Origin: Syngnathus acus
Taxonomy: Eukaryota; Chordata; Actinopteri; Syngnathiformes; Syngnathidae
Direction of reading: 5' to 3'
DNA length: 64,000 bases
NCBI RefSeq assembly: GCF_901709675.1
Contig: NC_051106.1
Span: 4,598,001-4,662,000, forward strand
How positions within the stretch are numbered: position 1 is the stretch's first letter; the number at the start of each line of letters is the position of its first letter. Made by a program: the position numbers and the translations under genes. Under the pieces are notes generated by a model. The model had not been told where the DNA came from. It saw only the letters and a program-made list of their open reading frames with translations, and did no database searches. Shown piece by piece: positions 1 to 14,103 of the stretch.

Positions 1-1230
1 TGAAAGAGTCTGGTCTTTGTGCCGCAGAGGCTAATCGTGTTTTGGAAACGCCGATCGAGGCTAATCTTCTGGCCTTCCTCTAATGTGGAGCCGCTGATAT
101 CCTCCGCTGCGATAAATTAAGCTACTTATTAATCTAATTATGGTACGTTCATCCCTGCAAACTTTCATGTGACTTGGAAAGCCCCATTCATCGCAAAATT
201 CCTGGCCCACTCCGCTCCCCCTGCTTCCATACAAAATCTCGAGACTGACTCTCTGCTCATTGACTCCCTCTGTCCTGGCCGGTCCAATTAGGAGTCTTGG
301 GGATCTTGGTGTTAACCCGTTTCCAGGCTCCAGTCGGCCTCTCCACTTAGACTGGAGCTCAGTCCCCTGACAGCCCCCCATCAAAATCTCCACCTGCTTT
401 AATCATTTTATTTCTGCCTGTGTTTGAACTCAAGTATTTACAGTGGGCTACTACAGCCAGAATTTTTATTACATAATTGATTGTCCGCCATCCAACCATT
501 TTGATTTGCTGCCATATTCTGCATCTCCAAAATGAACTCCTTATTGACCTGAGGTAAATGAAAGCATTTCTTTCTTTCTTCGCTTTCTATTGTGTGTTAC
601 CGAGCTTTGAGCTGATGTTGCTCCTGCTGTGTTATTTCGACTTGCCTCGGTCTCCTCGAGGTGAAGAGCTTGGAAGTGAGAGCAGGATGACAGGACCCTT
701 GCCTCCGTGGACAGTGACCCCGAAGAGAGATGAAAGGAGTTCTCGTTTGCACTTTAGCAGCTCAAACTGGGATGCAGTCAACCGTGAAGGCTCACTTATG
801 GATCCACCTTTCTTCTACCCCTCTCCCCTTCCCTGTGTTCTTTCATTCCAGTCAGAGGGGAATGTCAGTGAACCCTCGTGTTTGGACCTTCTTCTGCCCC
901 TCCTTAAGTCTTTCTGAAGGCTCTCATGCCTTTCCGTAAGGCCTGTGAGGAATGTAACCCTTAAGGGCCGTTTACACGACACTCTTTCTGACAAACTGCG
1001 GATGTAAACAGAGTTGTTTTGATACTTTGTTTACATGTTAATTGCATTTTTGGAGCCCCAAAACAGGTTGGCTTTACACCTGAGGTCCATGTGCCCAATT
1101 CTGATTTAATGACATCACTATCCTTTTTTTTTTTTTACTGTTCCTTTACAGACATTTCAAGTAAGAACGAAAATGTACTAGAATGATCCTCATGATATTT
1201 ACACATTCATAATAAAGGATAAAAATAAAT

Positions 1231-1627
1231 ACCGTATTTTCCAGACTATGAGATGCACCTAAAAACCTCAAATTTTCTCAAAAGCCGACAGTGCGCCTTA
1301 TAGTCCGGTGCGCCTTATATATAGACCAAATTCCTAAATTTAAACTGGCCCGAAGCATTGTGTCATGAAATCAATCATAAGTGGCCCGCTGAAGACCATG
1401 AATCATGAATAAAAAAGACTATGGATCATTATTTTGTGATTATAAAGTAATTTGTTGTGTTTGAAGTTGAAATAAAAAAGATAAAATGGAGAATGATTTG
1501 ATTTGGATTAAAAATCTGACATAATACATTAATGGTGCGCCTTATAGTCTGGTGCGCCTTATATAAGGACAAAGTTTTAAAATGGGCCATTCATTGACGG
1601 TGCGCCTTATAGTCCGGAAAATACTGT
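1231..1627. mobile_element. Short non-autonomous TIR element (copy 1)
   Basis: About 397 bp bounded by imperfect inverted repeats of roughly 29 bp. The left end reads accgtattttccagactatg; the right end is its near reverse complement, ending ccggaaaatactgt. The unit gtgcgccttatagtccgg recurs next to both ends, and near 1555-1600 there is a second internal block with the phrase caaagttttaaaatgggcc. No coding capacity. Flanks show either TA or AAAT as a possible target duplication. This is the same family as the element at 2431-2783. It is MITE-like; I cannot assign a superfamily. Confidence 0.75.
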
Positions 1628-2076
1628 AAATGATCATTAATAATAAGAAAAAAACGAATAGGTTATTCCTTCATTACAACAAACACTAAGCAAAAACTAG
1701 TACCAGTTTCATGATCACTTAAATAGCTGACATGACTTCAAGTAGCACATCGTATCCAGGTATAATCAGTGTATTTATGCCTGCTGTATTTAGGTGGCTT
1801 TCATGTTGTTCCATCTCCAAAAATCAAATGGAGCTCATGGCGAGGTGCCTGTTGTCCATTTGTTGTTACAAATAAAGATTGTGCGCCGCTATCAAACTCC
1901 CATTCGATATGGAAAATTGAGTGAGCGGATGGCACCGCGTTCCAAAATGGAGGCGATAACACACCGCTGAGGCGGGCCAGGACGCTAATTGCATGCCGAA
2001 TATTTATAGTCCAGACAATTAGCTGTTGCCTTTTATATGCTAAGTAACAACAGCAGCAGAGAGGGGGCGTGCAAGC

Positions 2077-2104
2077 GTGTGTGTGTGCGCGTGTGTGTGT
2101 GTGC
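2077..2104. repeat. Interrupted GT microsatellite
   Basis: Interrupted GT/GC dinucleotide run, with no coding or mobile-element context visible. Confidence 0.85.
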
Positions 2105-2430
2105 GTAGTGAAGTAATTAAGATGCTCTAAACAGGACAGGGACATGCAGTCTGTTGTGTTGTGATTTGTTGCTAACAAACACAATAATTACCCTGTTATT
2201 GTGGGATAATGAAGTTGCCAGTGTCCTTTTCTCTCCCTGCCAAGTGGCGCCTTAAACAATGACACTCCCACCGGCCTCCGCTGCTACTGACGATGCGTCC
2301 TGAGGGCAGGCGTTTTGACAAGTTCAAAGTTCACAGAGGAAAGTGGAGACAAAGTCATACAGTTATGTAGTTAGCTCAACATAATTGTGTCAGCCGTCAC
2401 CTGTGTATGGAAGCAACTTTTATTATTACT

Positions 2431-2783
2431 ACCGTATTTTTCGCACTATAAGGCGCACCTAAAAACAGTGCGCCTTATAATCCGGTGCGCCTTATATATG
2501 GACCAATATGGATTCGTGGATGAGGACTAATTTATTAAAGTAAGCTTTACGTGTTTATTTTGTGTGTTGTGTGATATTAACGTTTGAGCAAAGTTGAGTT
2601 ATTGATATATTGTTTTCACTATTTCGAGTGTCACTATATTGTGATTGTTTGAGCAACGTTGAGTTATTTATTCTATGCGCTTTATAATCCGGTGCACCTT
2701 ATATATGGACAAAGTTTTAAAATGGGCCTTTCATTGAAGGTGCGCCTTATAATCCGGTGCGCCTTATAGTGCGGAAAATACGG
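2431..2783. mobile_element. Short non-autonomous TIR element (copy 2)
   Basis: About 353 bp, same family as 1231-1627. The left end accgtatttttcgcactata and the right end tatagtgcggaaaatacgg are near-perfect inverted repeats that continue inward through the gcgcctta motif. The right part shares the phrase caaagttttaaaatgggcc with copy 1. The middle carries a direct repeat of about 20 bp (tgagcaaagttgagttatt near 2585 and a one-mismatch copy near 2649), 65 bp apart. No clear target duplication and no coding capacity. Confidence 0.75.
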
Positions 2784-3712
2784 AAACGTTTTTTTAAGAG
2801 GCAGAGAAGGTCCCCAATAATTTCCAGTTATAGTCATCGAGTCAGAAAATATATATGCATCATCACACCAGTGGAACTGCAAAGGAAGCAGGAATGGTGG
2901 CGTCATATTTGTAGATTGAACTGGAAACCGACATGAAGGAATGTGTGCAATGAAAAGGTGAGAGCAGAGCACAGGTCAATATTGAACAAGTGGAAACAAA
3001 TATCTAACAAGTGGCCATGACAAGAAAAGTGGACACAGAGAAAATATAAGGAAACAAATCTAATCAAAATAACGAAGACACAGATCATGACACATGTCTC
3101 CTTCGCCCGCCTGGCCATGCACATGCGATCGCAGGTTCATATAGCACTAACAATGCTGTCTAACAGGATTAGGTGCAGCCAGAGCTGATTTGATATTTGT
3201 AGCAGATAGTGCTTGTAAGTACGCCTTTGTTGGTACCTTCTATTGTGGACCAGATTAAGGCGGACCTCCTCTTCATCATGCTGCCTCAGCGTGGTAATAA
3301 CCTCGATAAGGTTGCTCTTTGATAGAATCAATGCTGGACGTTCACCGTCACTCACTCTTTGCGTCTATTTCTTCCATCACTGTCATGTTGTGTATCTCTA
3401 ATTCCCGTCAGTCACGTAACAAGACACTTGTGAAAACGTTTGGATGTTGATTTTTACTAATGACGAACTTCTATTTTGTTTGCAACTTTATATGAATAGT
3501 TGAGTCATTGAGGTCTTTGATTTAAATACCAGGCATCATATTTGGAGGCTCTTTGGCCAAATGTCACCTGACTCTTGTATGCACTTAAATTTGACTAATG
3601 AGGTCACAAAGTAGTGACTGAGGTTTCTAAGACCTGTTGACACCATTCCTGATTACAGACACACCCTTCTGTTTGCTTCCTGGTTTTGTGGTTGCCACAT
3701 TTACCATAGTCA

Positions 3713-3752
3713 CCCCCCCCCCCCCTTTCTGATACACACACACACACACACA
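3713..3752. repeat. Poly-C tract followed by CA microsatellite
   Basis: Thirteen consecutive C are followed, after a short spacer, by a CA run (about 3732-3752). Likely length-variable. Confidence 0.9.
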
Positions 3753-6700
3753 AAACGTTAATCTCTACAGGTATTTCTCCTCAGCTGCTGTTATTAAAAT
3801 GCAGCCCATTCTCTCTATTGATGCATGTCAGAGGCTCATTCTTTCATCTCCAACATTTAATTTACCGTCCTGTTGTGCCACTAATCCTGTGTCGTGCCAT
3901 TTCCTCCGCTCCTCAGATTGCGCTCTCAAAGCCGCCTCTCCGCCAGATAAAGAGGAAGGTAATCGCTATTGTCTGGCTACAGATACACCAGTGAGCGAGC
4001 GAACCCCCCTTTCCTCTTTTTCTCTGCAGCCCCAAATTAAAGGGCCGTCCTGCCCTCGCGCCCCCTTAATCACTGGCCTCGTCTCTCTGTGCGAGTGGAC
4101 CCCGGGGCGGCCGCACTTTCATCCACAAATAAGCTTTTTCACTGAGAACCACCTTGGGCTGGCCTCCTCGGAGGAGACCCTCGCAGATTCGTCTGCTCTA
4201 TCGCTCCCTCCTTTCTCACCTCCTGCCTCCGCTTCTCTTTTGGCCTCCTTTTTCCGATTGGACACAAGAGTTTTCTACTTTCACTTTGTGTTGCACCCTG
4301 ATAAATTCACTCTCTCTCCTCAGGAGGTCTGACCCACAAGTCTGCTGAGGAACTTCAAAGTGGGAGCCAGTATGAGTCATTTCGGCTGATTCGACTGCGA
4401 GCGGAGCCAATTTCAGTGTTCCCTGAGATAGAGGCTATAATGCTTTAATATAGAAAATGTTAGGGTTCTAAGAGCTACTCTTCCATTTACCCAATTTCAA
4501 ACAGACTTAAAGTGAGAAAGTACCGTCATTGTGTTTAAAAAAAAAAAAAATCTTCAAAAGGATTATGATGTGTTTTGGTGAGCACTCACATTAGACAGTT
4601 CATTTGGTGCTTGGGTACTCTTGACTCTTGTGAGCGTTCTGTGCTGGAACTTAAGCATGGTGCGCTTCACTTGTCCAGCACAGATGTGGGGCCAGGCACA
4701 TTTGCACCCCAATAGGATGTGTCGTATAATCAATACGATGGTTTCTTGCACAGGTTATAAATATGTTCAATACATTTTCACCATTGCTTTAATTGATTCA
4801 GCAACACTTTTTTAAAAGCTTGAGCTTTTAACAACTTTTAACAACTTTTTAAATTTTATTTTTGGACCTATTTTCCATATTTGATCTTATCAATATTTAG
4901 AACCAAAATAAGAGTTATCTGTAACAAACTGACAATATTTAAAGCAATGAGATATGTTCACAAATTGAACTTTGACACGAAGCTGAAGGTACAGCAAACC
5001 ATTTGTGCTTCTGAAATTTACAGGATGTTATAAAGACGGAATTTCTTTCTTTAAATACGCAAAAGCATCCACCCACAAAACATTATTGACTAAATTATCC
5101 TGCTAGCGTAATTGATTGTCAACGCAGCGTGGGGCTGCGCAGGTCGCCGCCCTGTTCTCAAACACTGAGTACCGCTCAATAGCATTTAGCTAATTTCTGC
5201 TAATTGTGGCTCTCACTTCCCTAGGCAGAATTGACATAACGCCGGAGGGCTCAGCCAAATCATCACCATTATGACATTAGTGAGGGCTTATCCAGCGCTA
5301 AGAGCTTGAGCTGATACTAACACTAAGGAGTTTAGGATGCTAAGATGAGACCAAGCAGTGGCTGCTGTAAGGCTGATGGACAACAATGAAAGTTTACAAT
5401 ACGGATCAAAGGGTTAAGGGAACGATCCAATTAAGACAGCGTGCTTTTCAGCGCATTCACACCAAGTTGGCTTCACATATTAGAGCTCCTCCCCATCGAC
5501 TAATAACATCGCCAGAGAGGAACAAACGCTCTTTGCTCCACGGTTAGACTCGTTCCCCCGGCCTTATTAAGGCTTCTGGAAGAGGGATTCTCCTCTTCAA
5601 CTTGGCTGAAGAGGCTTTTAAATACACACGCAACAAATTAGTGCGGAATAGCATTGCGCCTTTCATGGATCAGGGACGTGGGGGCAGCGGCCAAAGGCTT
5701 TTGGGGTGCTGTGGGGAAAGATGATTGCCTGTGATGTATCCCAGGTTGTAATCCTCGGACATGAGATTGAGGGTTCCCTTTCAGGGCTGTGGATGTGGGA
5801 AGGCGCTGGGTTTAATTAGACTTGTCTGGGGAAGAGTTGGGCTTGAGGTGTAGCTAATTAAGATCATAGCTCGGGCTCAAATGGCTTAAAGTGCGCCGCA
5901 AAAGCAGACAGGTCCCAGAGGAGGCTAACAATGCCAGCGAGACACCATGTTTCTCTAGTCTGAATGCACTTATTGGCCATTAGGGCAAGGACACTAGAAG
6001 GGGAGGGGGAGAGCTTGATTACATATATTTTCATTACATTTATGTAAGTTAACGAAGCATGAAGTGTACAGGACGATCGTTCGGTACCAGATTGCAAAAC
6101 TGATTATGATTCAGACAGATTGCAATATTTTTTTTTTGCTTTGAGGAAGGTCTAATTAGATTTGAGCATATACGTTAATAGGTCGATGGCCAATTTTATG
6201 CCAGACTACTGCAGCTTGTTAGTGCCAGAAACACTCAACAATGAGAGCGCAGCTGAATCAAACTGGAGCCCTCTTGTGTCTTGTGACGGGCAAAATGGTT
6301 GCAGGCCAAACAGCCGCTGGTATAATCCTCGCTATTGACATGCTCGCCTCTGTTCTCCGCTTGTGTCAAGTTAAGGGAGCCCCTCTGGTGCTTGTGGGAA
6401 CCCAATCTATAAACAAACCCTCAAATGATCTCAACTGAGCCTTCCGATGCATTGTCCATGTCGAGTCATTGTGACTGCTCCTTTCATTGGGAAACATTAT
6501 TCAGTGGCAGCCAACAACAAAATTCAACCTTTTTTTTTTCTGGTATCCATTAATACTTCTGCTACGGTTTCTTTCCCTTCCAGTGCTTTGTTCATTTTTT
6601 CTTGTGACCTTTCTAGCCCAAGAAAGCCCTCCGTATGTATAATACGTCACATAGCTGCGATAACCTATATCCTTTGCCCTCTGACAAGCCACCACCTTTA

Positions 6701-9700
6701 AATCTGCCTTTTCATATTCGTTGCAAAGCGTCTGCTCCATAGAAAAGACGCCTGCGGGCACATCGAATCTTTTGACAAATAAGAGCTGCACGGAAAGTAA
6801 AGAAAGGAAGCTTATTAATGGAAAGACGTTTTTTTTGTGTGTGCAAACCTCACTCTTTTCCATTTTGTTACTCACAGTTGAACATTCTCATGTTGTTGTA
6901 GTATTTTTATAGAAATGTACTAGAAAACAATAACCGTTAACGTTGTCTGGGATTTACAAATTTAGGCTTGAAATAAATATAGAAATATAAAATATTTGTC
7001 TTAAAAATATCCTTAACTCATTTCATATGATGACATGCTGAATTTTAAGAGAATAAAAACACCTTTTGGTTAACTATGCTAACATAAATTTCCGCTTTTG
7101 CAGATCACAAGACTTCATATCAAGCAGATGTTTGAAAAGTTACCAATATTTGGATTAAAAAAAGAGCTCTAAATCCACCTACATGGGTTTCCCGTAACGG
7201 ACCGTGAGAGAAAAGCATCCCGAGACAGCGAGACTGAGTCGGGGGGCCGACAAAGCGTCTCCTGATCCCGATCCATGAGCAGCTTGGGGCCCAGCAGTGC
7301 TGCATCTGCCATCACTTGTCCAAGAAGGAAACATTCAAATGGTAATCGGAAGGCCGTGAATCATAAGCCCAAGGTAAGCTATGTAATGCTGCTAAGACAG
7401 TGAGTCGTGCTTTATTGGTGAAGAGGCAAATCCCTTTTCACCATTCACAAGACGGTTAATGCCATTAACTTGTGCTCGGGATCAGCAAATGCCATTTAAT
7501 TGCCAGTAGCAGCCTATTGTTTGGAGTGGCTGAATTTGGGCTTTGCTGCTTGCTGCACTCTTACCTAAAAGAGGGGGCAAAGAAGGAAGAGTTTATGTTG
7601 CAGGGGGTCATAAGATGTGTGAAGAATGATGGCCCCCTCACACAAGCAAGCGACGCCCAAGTAAAGCTACGCGGTAACTAGCTTAACTAAAGTCTTTAGG
7701 GAAAGTAAATTCGGACAAACTGCTCTCTCCCTAATACCTGATTTGTTCAACAACATGATTTGGGGCGCGTCTATTCAAGGCCTTTTTGGGCCAAGCCGAG
7801 GTCTTAAGGCTCAAGGCTTGTACCTCGTGGTTATTATAGGCTGTTTAGGGTTTGTCTCAAATCTCCTTGTGCGGCTGTGTGGACGCTCCTAATGCTGGCT
7901 AATGGGCTTCGGCGGTAGTAACAGTCTTGCGGCTCCCATTGAGGACCCCATGGAAAGCAGCATAAGCTTTGGGGAATAAAGCCTCCAGCCAGACCTTTCT
8001 TTTGGGATTTTTTAAATTTATTGTTGGGGAGAGGCCACCCTCCATCACCCCCATTTTCACCCCAAATCTGCTGTCCATTCCCCTTGGATCATCTATCCCA
8101 GCCGACCTCCCTCCAACCCGAACCAACATCAGCGCCCCTTTTTGGACGACAAGCTCAAACCCATCAGCATTGTCATTATTCCCCCTCCTCCCCTTTAGAA
8201 CCTGCCACAGTCCAAGACTTTGGCCACCACCCCCAACCCTGTCTAATACCACTGTTGCTGACCCTGACAGCCATGTCCCGGGGAGGGCGAAATTGAATGT
8301 GAAATGCGTGGTGGGTCTTCGCAGACGCCATTGTGCGGAGGGGGAGTCTAGGAGGCGAGTAGCGTCACTGCTCGTCACCGCTGATCGAGTTTGACAGCAC
8401 AACGGGAGGAGGCAAGGAAAACGTTCCCTTGCTCTCATTCAAAAGTGAAAGAGGGCCTTTTTCAGTCGACCCTAACTCACTCTTCCATCCGCTCAGCACT
8501 CTACAGATGCTCTCTATGGACCACAACTTTTCTGATCTGTCCTCTGACCATCACTCTGCTTCCAACCAAGTTAGAGAATATTCAATTAATTATTCTCAAT
8601 CTGATTGAGATTAACTCTCTGACAGTCACCCAGACAATTCGTTTGAAAATTTAACGTCTCTTGCATGGATCACTCAATTGATCGATGCATTGAAGCCAAG
8701 GTAGCCCTAAATGAATGGAAATAGACATTAGAGAAAATTCAAAACTGATTGATATAACCACTTATTTGTGATTTAACATACAACATGCATGCAGGCTCTA
8801 TGTCTCATGTGCAGCTTGTCTGTCATGACAGCCAACACCTCTCCCTCGGATGCAGCAAACCACTCATTTCATGCAAATGACTGGTCCGGAATCCAATGCA
8901 TGTCTCATCGCTGCACATTGCCTAATCAATGTGAAGTGCTGTGTAAAATAGAAATGCATTGCCCCTCTGTAATAGTGGTTTTGACCGAGTCAAGTACAGC
9001 TCCTAGAATTAATCCCGACCTGAGATTCAATTATGGGCGCCTGGCTAAGCAGAAGAGGGATAGAACTGGGGGTGAGGGAACTGTGATCACGGCAGAGCTT
9101 CTCTCTAGCTTTGTGTATGTGTGTGAAGTGCGTGCTTGCTTGAACATTCTTGATCTCTGCCTCTCATATACGGGGGGGCTTCAAATTTGATGCTGATCTT
9201 GACTTCCACTGGGAATTCCTGTGTTGTCCTCCGTCGGGAGTCTCAGCATCATTCCGAGGCGGTTCACGTCGCCGGCCTCGCTCTGGGTAGCCAAGTGAAG
9301 GGAGATGTGCAAAAATTGTTGCGAAACCTCATTGTCACCTTTTTCTAATGAGTTCCCTGATCATCAGATGTGTTCTCAGTTCTGACATTGCCTCGTGAGA
9401 GAGGAGGCAAATACTTCCTCGATTGAACAAATGAATGAAGGCAGCACTGTGACTTCATCAATGTGCATGAAAATCAGGCTTCCGGAAATTCATTTTGGTT
9501 CGCCGTGCTGGATAAGCATGTTTCGGGTCAGGCTTTGTTGTGTGTGTTGTTGTTGAGATGCCGTGTTCATTATAAGGTGTTAGAGTGCATTTGTTTACTT
9601 TGTTTTGGGATCCATCAACACTTTATTTGTGTATAAGGAGCAATTTAAAGATATTAGATATGCCCTCACACAAGAGTCAAGTGTTGATTTAATTTAAGAT

Positions 9701-10464
9701 TAACTTTATTTTACGGGGCCAACAAGAGCTTGTATTAGGGTTGGCGAAATATGAACTCAGGAAAATTCGCAGTACCCTCACTTTACGCAGAAAATTGATC
9801 TTCCATCCTTCCCAATGACATTGCGGCTCTCTCTCTTATGCCCCCTCCTCTACCCTTCCAAAGAGTGGGCCAATGACAACATAAACACAGAAAAGGCAAT
9901 TTAGCTCCCTCTTTTAGGGCTACTTTGAAAATAAAGGAATTTTAATTATGGACACAATGAAAAAGAAATAAAAAAAAGACTAAAAACGGAGAAAACATTC
10001 ACGCACAGTAAACAAAGCTGAAACAATTATCTTCTGGTGACCAGTCGGTGTTTTTAGAACACTCATTTTAATCTTTTATTTACTGCAAAGAGAGAGAGGG
10101 AGCGAGAGAAAGAGACAGAAGAGCGAGAGAAGGGGGGGAGTGAGCGTGAGGAAGGGTGTGAGATAGGCTGGGGTGAAAGAGGGAAAGATAATATGCATAT
10201 ATTTAAACTATCCCCACCCTCGCAATCAAAAGATGTTTTTTTTCTAATTATTATTATTATTAGAGAGACAATTTTCCCATGGAGGAGGGGGATGTTTGTC
10301 ATTTGTTGTGTTGCTGTCAATTCCCAAAGACAATATTGCATTTTTTTATTCAAACTCTTTGAAAGAGTACACGGTTGACATTGGGAATTTCTTCTGGTGT
10401 GTTGACGTTAAACAATAACATAACTCAGTTAGTTAACTTAGAAAAAGCCACAATGACCTCTAAG

Positions 10465-10570
10465 GCACAGGTGTCAAACTCAAGGCCTCAAGACCACCAC
10501 ATCATTTTAAGTGGCCTAAGAGAACAAATCCTGTGTCCACTTTTAACGATCCTTGCTAAACTTTGTATGA
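10465..10570. mobile_element. Degenerate interspersed repeat (possible hAT-like)
   Basis: The stretch begins with acaggtgtcaaactcaaggc and continues with a phrase resembling ccacatcattttaagtggcc. This resembles a widespread vertebrate repeat whose terminus reads like caggggtgtcaaactca, often attributed to hAT elements. No matching right terminus or target duplication was found, so it is a worn fragment at best. Confidence 0.35.
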
Positions 10571-13500
10571 AATTATTATCAGCAATGATAGTAACGTTGA
10601 GATTATTTTTTTTTTTTACCCTTTTTACAGGAACTTTTAACCAACTTCTTTGGCTTCTGATTTCAATACTATAGGGGCCCTTTATACTGTAGAGAGACTG
10701 TGCATTTATTGTGCGATTTTTATTAATCTATAAACTATTTGTGCCCTGTGATTGCGTTCTCTTAGGCAGCCAAGATGGTTTTATATGGGTATCAAACAAT
10801 ATGTAGCGCTGTAGAGATTAGAGCAGCAGAAAAGCAACAAAGGTTTACAAGGTTGATTTTGTCACACCTTGCTATCGCCGCTATCTTCTCGATTGCCCGG
10901 CCATTCGCCCTGCTATCAATTTGAAGCTTGTTAAGATCATTTCAGCAGGTCACCTCCCCCTTGGTGCAGAGCACTGGAGTGAAATAGAAGTGACTATAGC
11001 ATGGGCCTTTGCAAAGAAGCTGCGCAGGACGAAATGAAGTGTAATAAGTGTGTCATGTACACTGTGTTAGAAAAGAAGACTGACACCTTGTCTGGTGTAG
11101 TGCAAGCTGTACAGAACCACCAGCTGGGTTTGCCACATACAAACACCACCGGATGCTCCTTTCCTGTGTTGGTGCTTGATGTGGGATTGACCAATATTGC
11201 AAAGCAAAAGGTACAAAGCTCCATTTGCAATGAGGAGAAAATTCCATAGGATTAATTTTGTGTATAAGACGCCGGACCAGCTAAAGCCACCCCACCATAC
11301 CCGGCACAGCCCCCACCCCGGGCACAACTTCAGCTGTGCAGCCTGGTGTTAAAAGACCCAGAGGAATACTGTCTTTGTCATCCTGTCATTTGGGGCTGAA
11401 GAATAAGAGAAGTTTTAATCCCCATTGTCCGCCCTTCTTGGGAGGGGGGGGTCGCTGGCTGTAAGATGATCCAGCCGACCACACTAATCCCTCCATACCA
11501 CTTTCGCCTTCACATCAAAAACAGCCCCCCACCATCCCACAAAGCAGTGGACTTGTGTGCCGGACCCCGATGTGCAAATTCTAAAGGGGAAAATGGAGCA
11601 AAGAAGGAAAAAAAAAAGTTGCAACAACAGAGCAGAATAGACTTAAAGACACCCGCACACAAGATAGGGCGAGCTTTGGCGTTAGGGCGGGGCCTCAATG
11701 GGCTCCTTCGCTTCAAGAACACACGCTCCTTCTGCCCTGCCGCTATTGCGGTTGCTCTTTTCTAAGTCTCCCCAGCAACTGAAATGTTCCGCAAATACTT
11801 TTTGCTTTGGCCATTGCTCGTTAGGGGGAAGGGGGCAGTTCGATACCAATACGCCATTTTGTTTTCCCTCCAAAGCCTGCAGGATTAGTCAAGAATTGTT
11901 GTTCGGGTGCCGCTAGAGAATTTTGAGTCCATGTTATGTATAGTAGAGTATATTTATTTTTCGTGTTGACGATTAACGAATGACTATCGAATTGAGTCAA
12001 ATTTGTCCGATTAAAGGCCTCATAGTTCAGCAAATAAACAGTTTCACACGACACATTTGCACACCATTTTACGTTATTACATTACTAACAAAATTCAATA
12101 CGTCCATCACAGTGGCTCACTATTGAAATGTACTTTTATTTTCTTCCCATTTGTCAAATATGCGATTGCCTATCTTTGGAATACATCTCATTCATTTCTA
12201 TCTTTATTCCAAGGTTCCTGGTCCTGATCTTGATCTGTGGATCGTTAATTGTGATGACTACATGGAATCCCACCCGATGACAATGAAATGAGACACATCG
12301 ATGAAGCAGTGTTTCATGTCTGCATTTTGATGGAGCCACCAAGGTAAGAAAGAGGATGAGGGCCAAAGTCCATCCAGGCCTTTGGACACACTCACATACA
12401 CACTCACACACACTGTAGAGCTGATGAAGTTGACTGTAATGGAGAGTGTTCCGAGTCAGGGTGGGGGCAGGGAGAAAACACACTGGGGGGTGCTGTGTGT
12501 CTGTGTGAGGGAGGCTGGAGACAGCCGTTTAAAATTCTGTTTCCTGCAAGTGAGGAGGCTAATCCTGCCCCCATAATTCCCTGCAGCCAACGCTCCCCTC
12601 CTTCCTCAACATCACCACTCCTATTCCCCTCTATCTTGCTCGTTCACTCTCTTTCTCTCTCTCTCTCTTGCTCTCTCTTTCTCGGTGAGTGACAGCACAA
12701 TGCCCGGGCCCTCGCACGCTTATCTAACAGTAGCAGATGGTCGACTTGGATCAATGCGCACACGCCATGATCAATGGTGGCGATAACGAGCGGCAGGAAC
12801 GGCACCTTCTCCCTCGCTTGCTCTCACTCTCTATCCATTTCCCCTCATGGCCGGGCTCCGCTGCCCCGTTGCCCGATTGTTTCTCCCCGACTCTCTTCAT
12901 CTGCATGTGTACTGGCATCCGTTCGGCGGCGGGCACTCAGCTGGAGTCGCTGATGGCAATGTGTTGTGTGTTGCCTTCACGCAACTCGAACTCTAAGCCC
13001 AGCTTTCTCAGGCTTATCACAAGATCACTGCTCGGTCCCCCCCCCCTCCCTATTGCACACTTATCTCACCCGCTTTCTTTTCTACACTGGCTGTGAATGT
13101 ATCACACGTGTTTATCTCTCACGGCTCTACTCATTATTTCAAAACGAAAGGCCCACTTGCCACCTCTGACCTTCCGCGCTGCCTATGAAGCACCGTTTAC
13201 ACTCACCGTCCTCTGATGATGCAACATTCCCGCTTCTAGTTTTACTCCAATCTGATATCATGATCAAAGTGGGTCAATGGAAATGGAGCAGGAGTCTGAC
13301 TGAGTGTATCAGGAACTGTGAGGAGAAGTGGGCCAAGGTGCACGCTGCTAAACAAATTTTCACACCGTATGCAAAGATTGCATTCACAAACACAGCTAAT
13401 CAGATTTTCTAACAAGATTCCAAATGCTATCTGTCTCTCCATTTGCTGCACCACTTATCCTCTGCATGGTTGCAAGGAGCCGGCGCTCATAATTCATACT

Positions 13501-14103
13501 AGGTTGCAACTTGAAAAATCTATTATTACAGCGCTCACATATGCAAACTGTTTCTATTCAAAATCACAAGAGCAAGTTGTGTTCAAAACTGCATGCTCAG
13601 AAAAAGTAGATCAGAAACGAAAAATTGCACAAGTTGCTCTGTCATTGCCTACCACTTGATTTTTGCAGTTTCCTTTTAAGGCCTGGAAAGGTACAAACAC
13701 GCGTTCAAATATTTTATTAATCTTAATTATTGAGATTATTAGATTGAAAAAAAATCCCTAATCTATCACTACGACTAAAGTAACAAACCAGCTTCTCAGA
13801 AGTTCATTTTGTAACTCTACTAGCTTTGTCTGCCCTTTAAAGAAGCCATCTGTACATTTATTCGGCGATTACAATGAAGTAAACAAACCGGTCAATAGAA
13901 TATGCAACCTACAAGTCCAAAGCATGTGACAGGAAAAGTGCTCCCTTTCCTTGCGGAGTTTGTAATTGGCCGTTGGTGATGTAATACGCTTCATAATAAG
14001 CCCATTAAAGCCCTTTCTGTGCTGATGGAGGAGGCAGTGGCAATATGGACACCTCCGCTATTTATACCTCTCAAATCCTCATGCATATTCACAGAGTGCA
14101 GAG

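Noticed and set aside
7899-8438. 179-aa minus-strand open frame overlapping a 141-aa plus-strand frame
   Set aside because: Both strands are open over a locally GC-rich stretch, neither has a domain, splice context or hydrophobic pattern, and the translations are compositionally biased. Best explained as chance.
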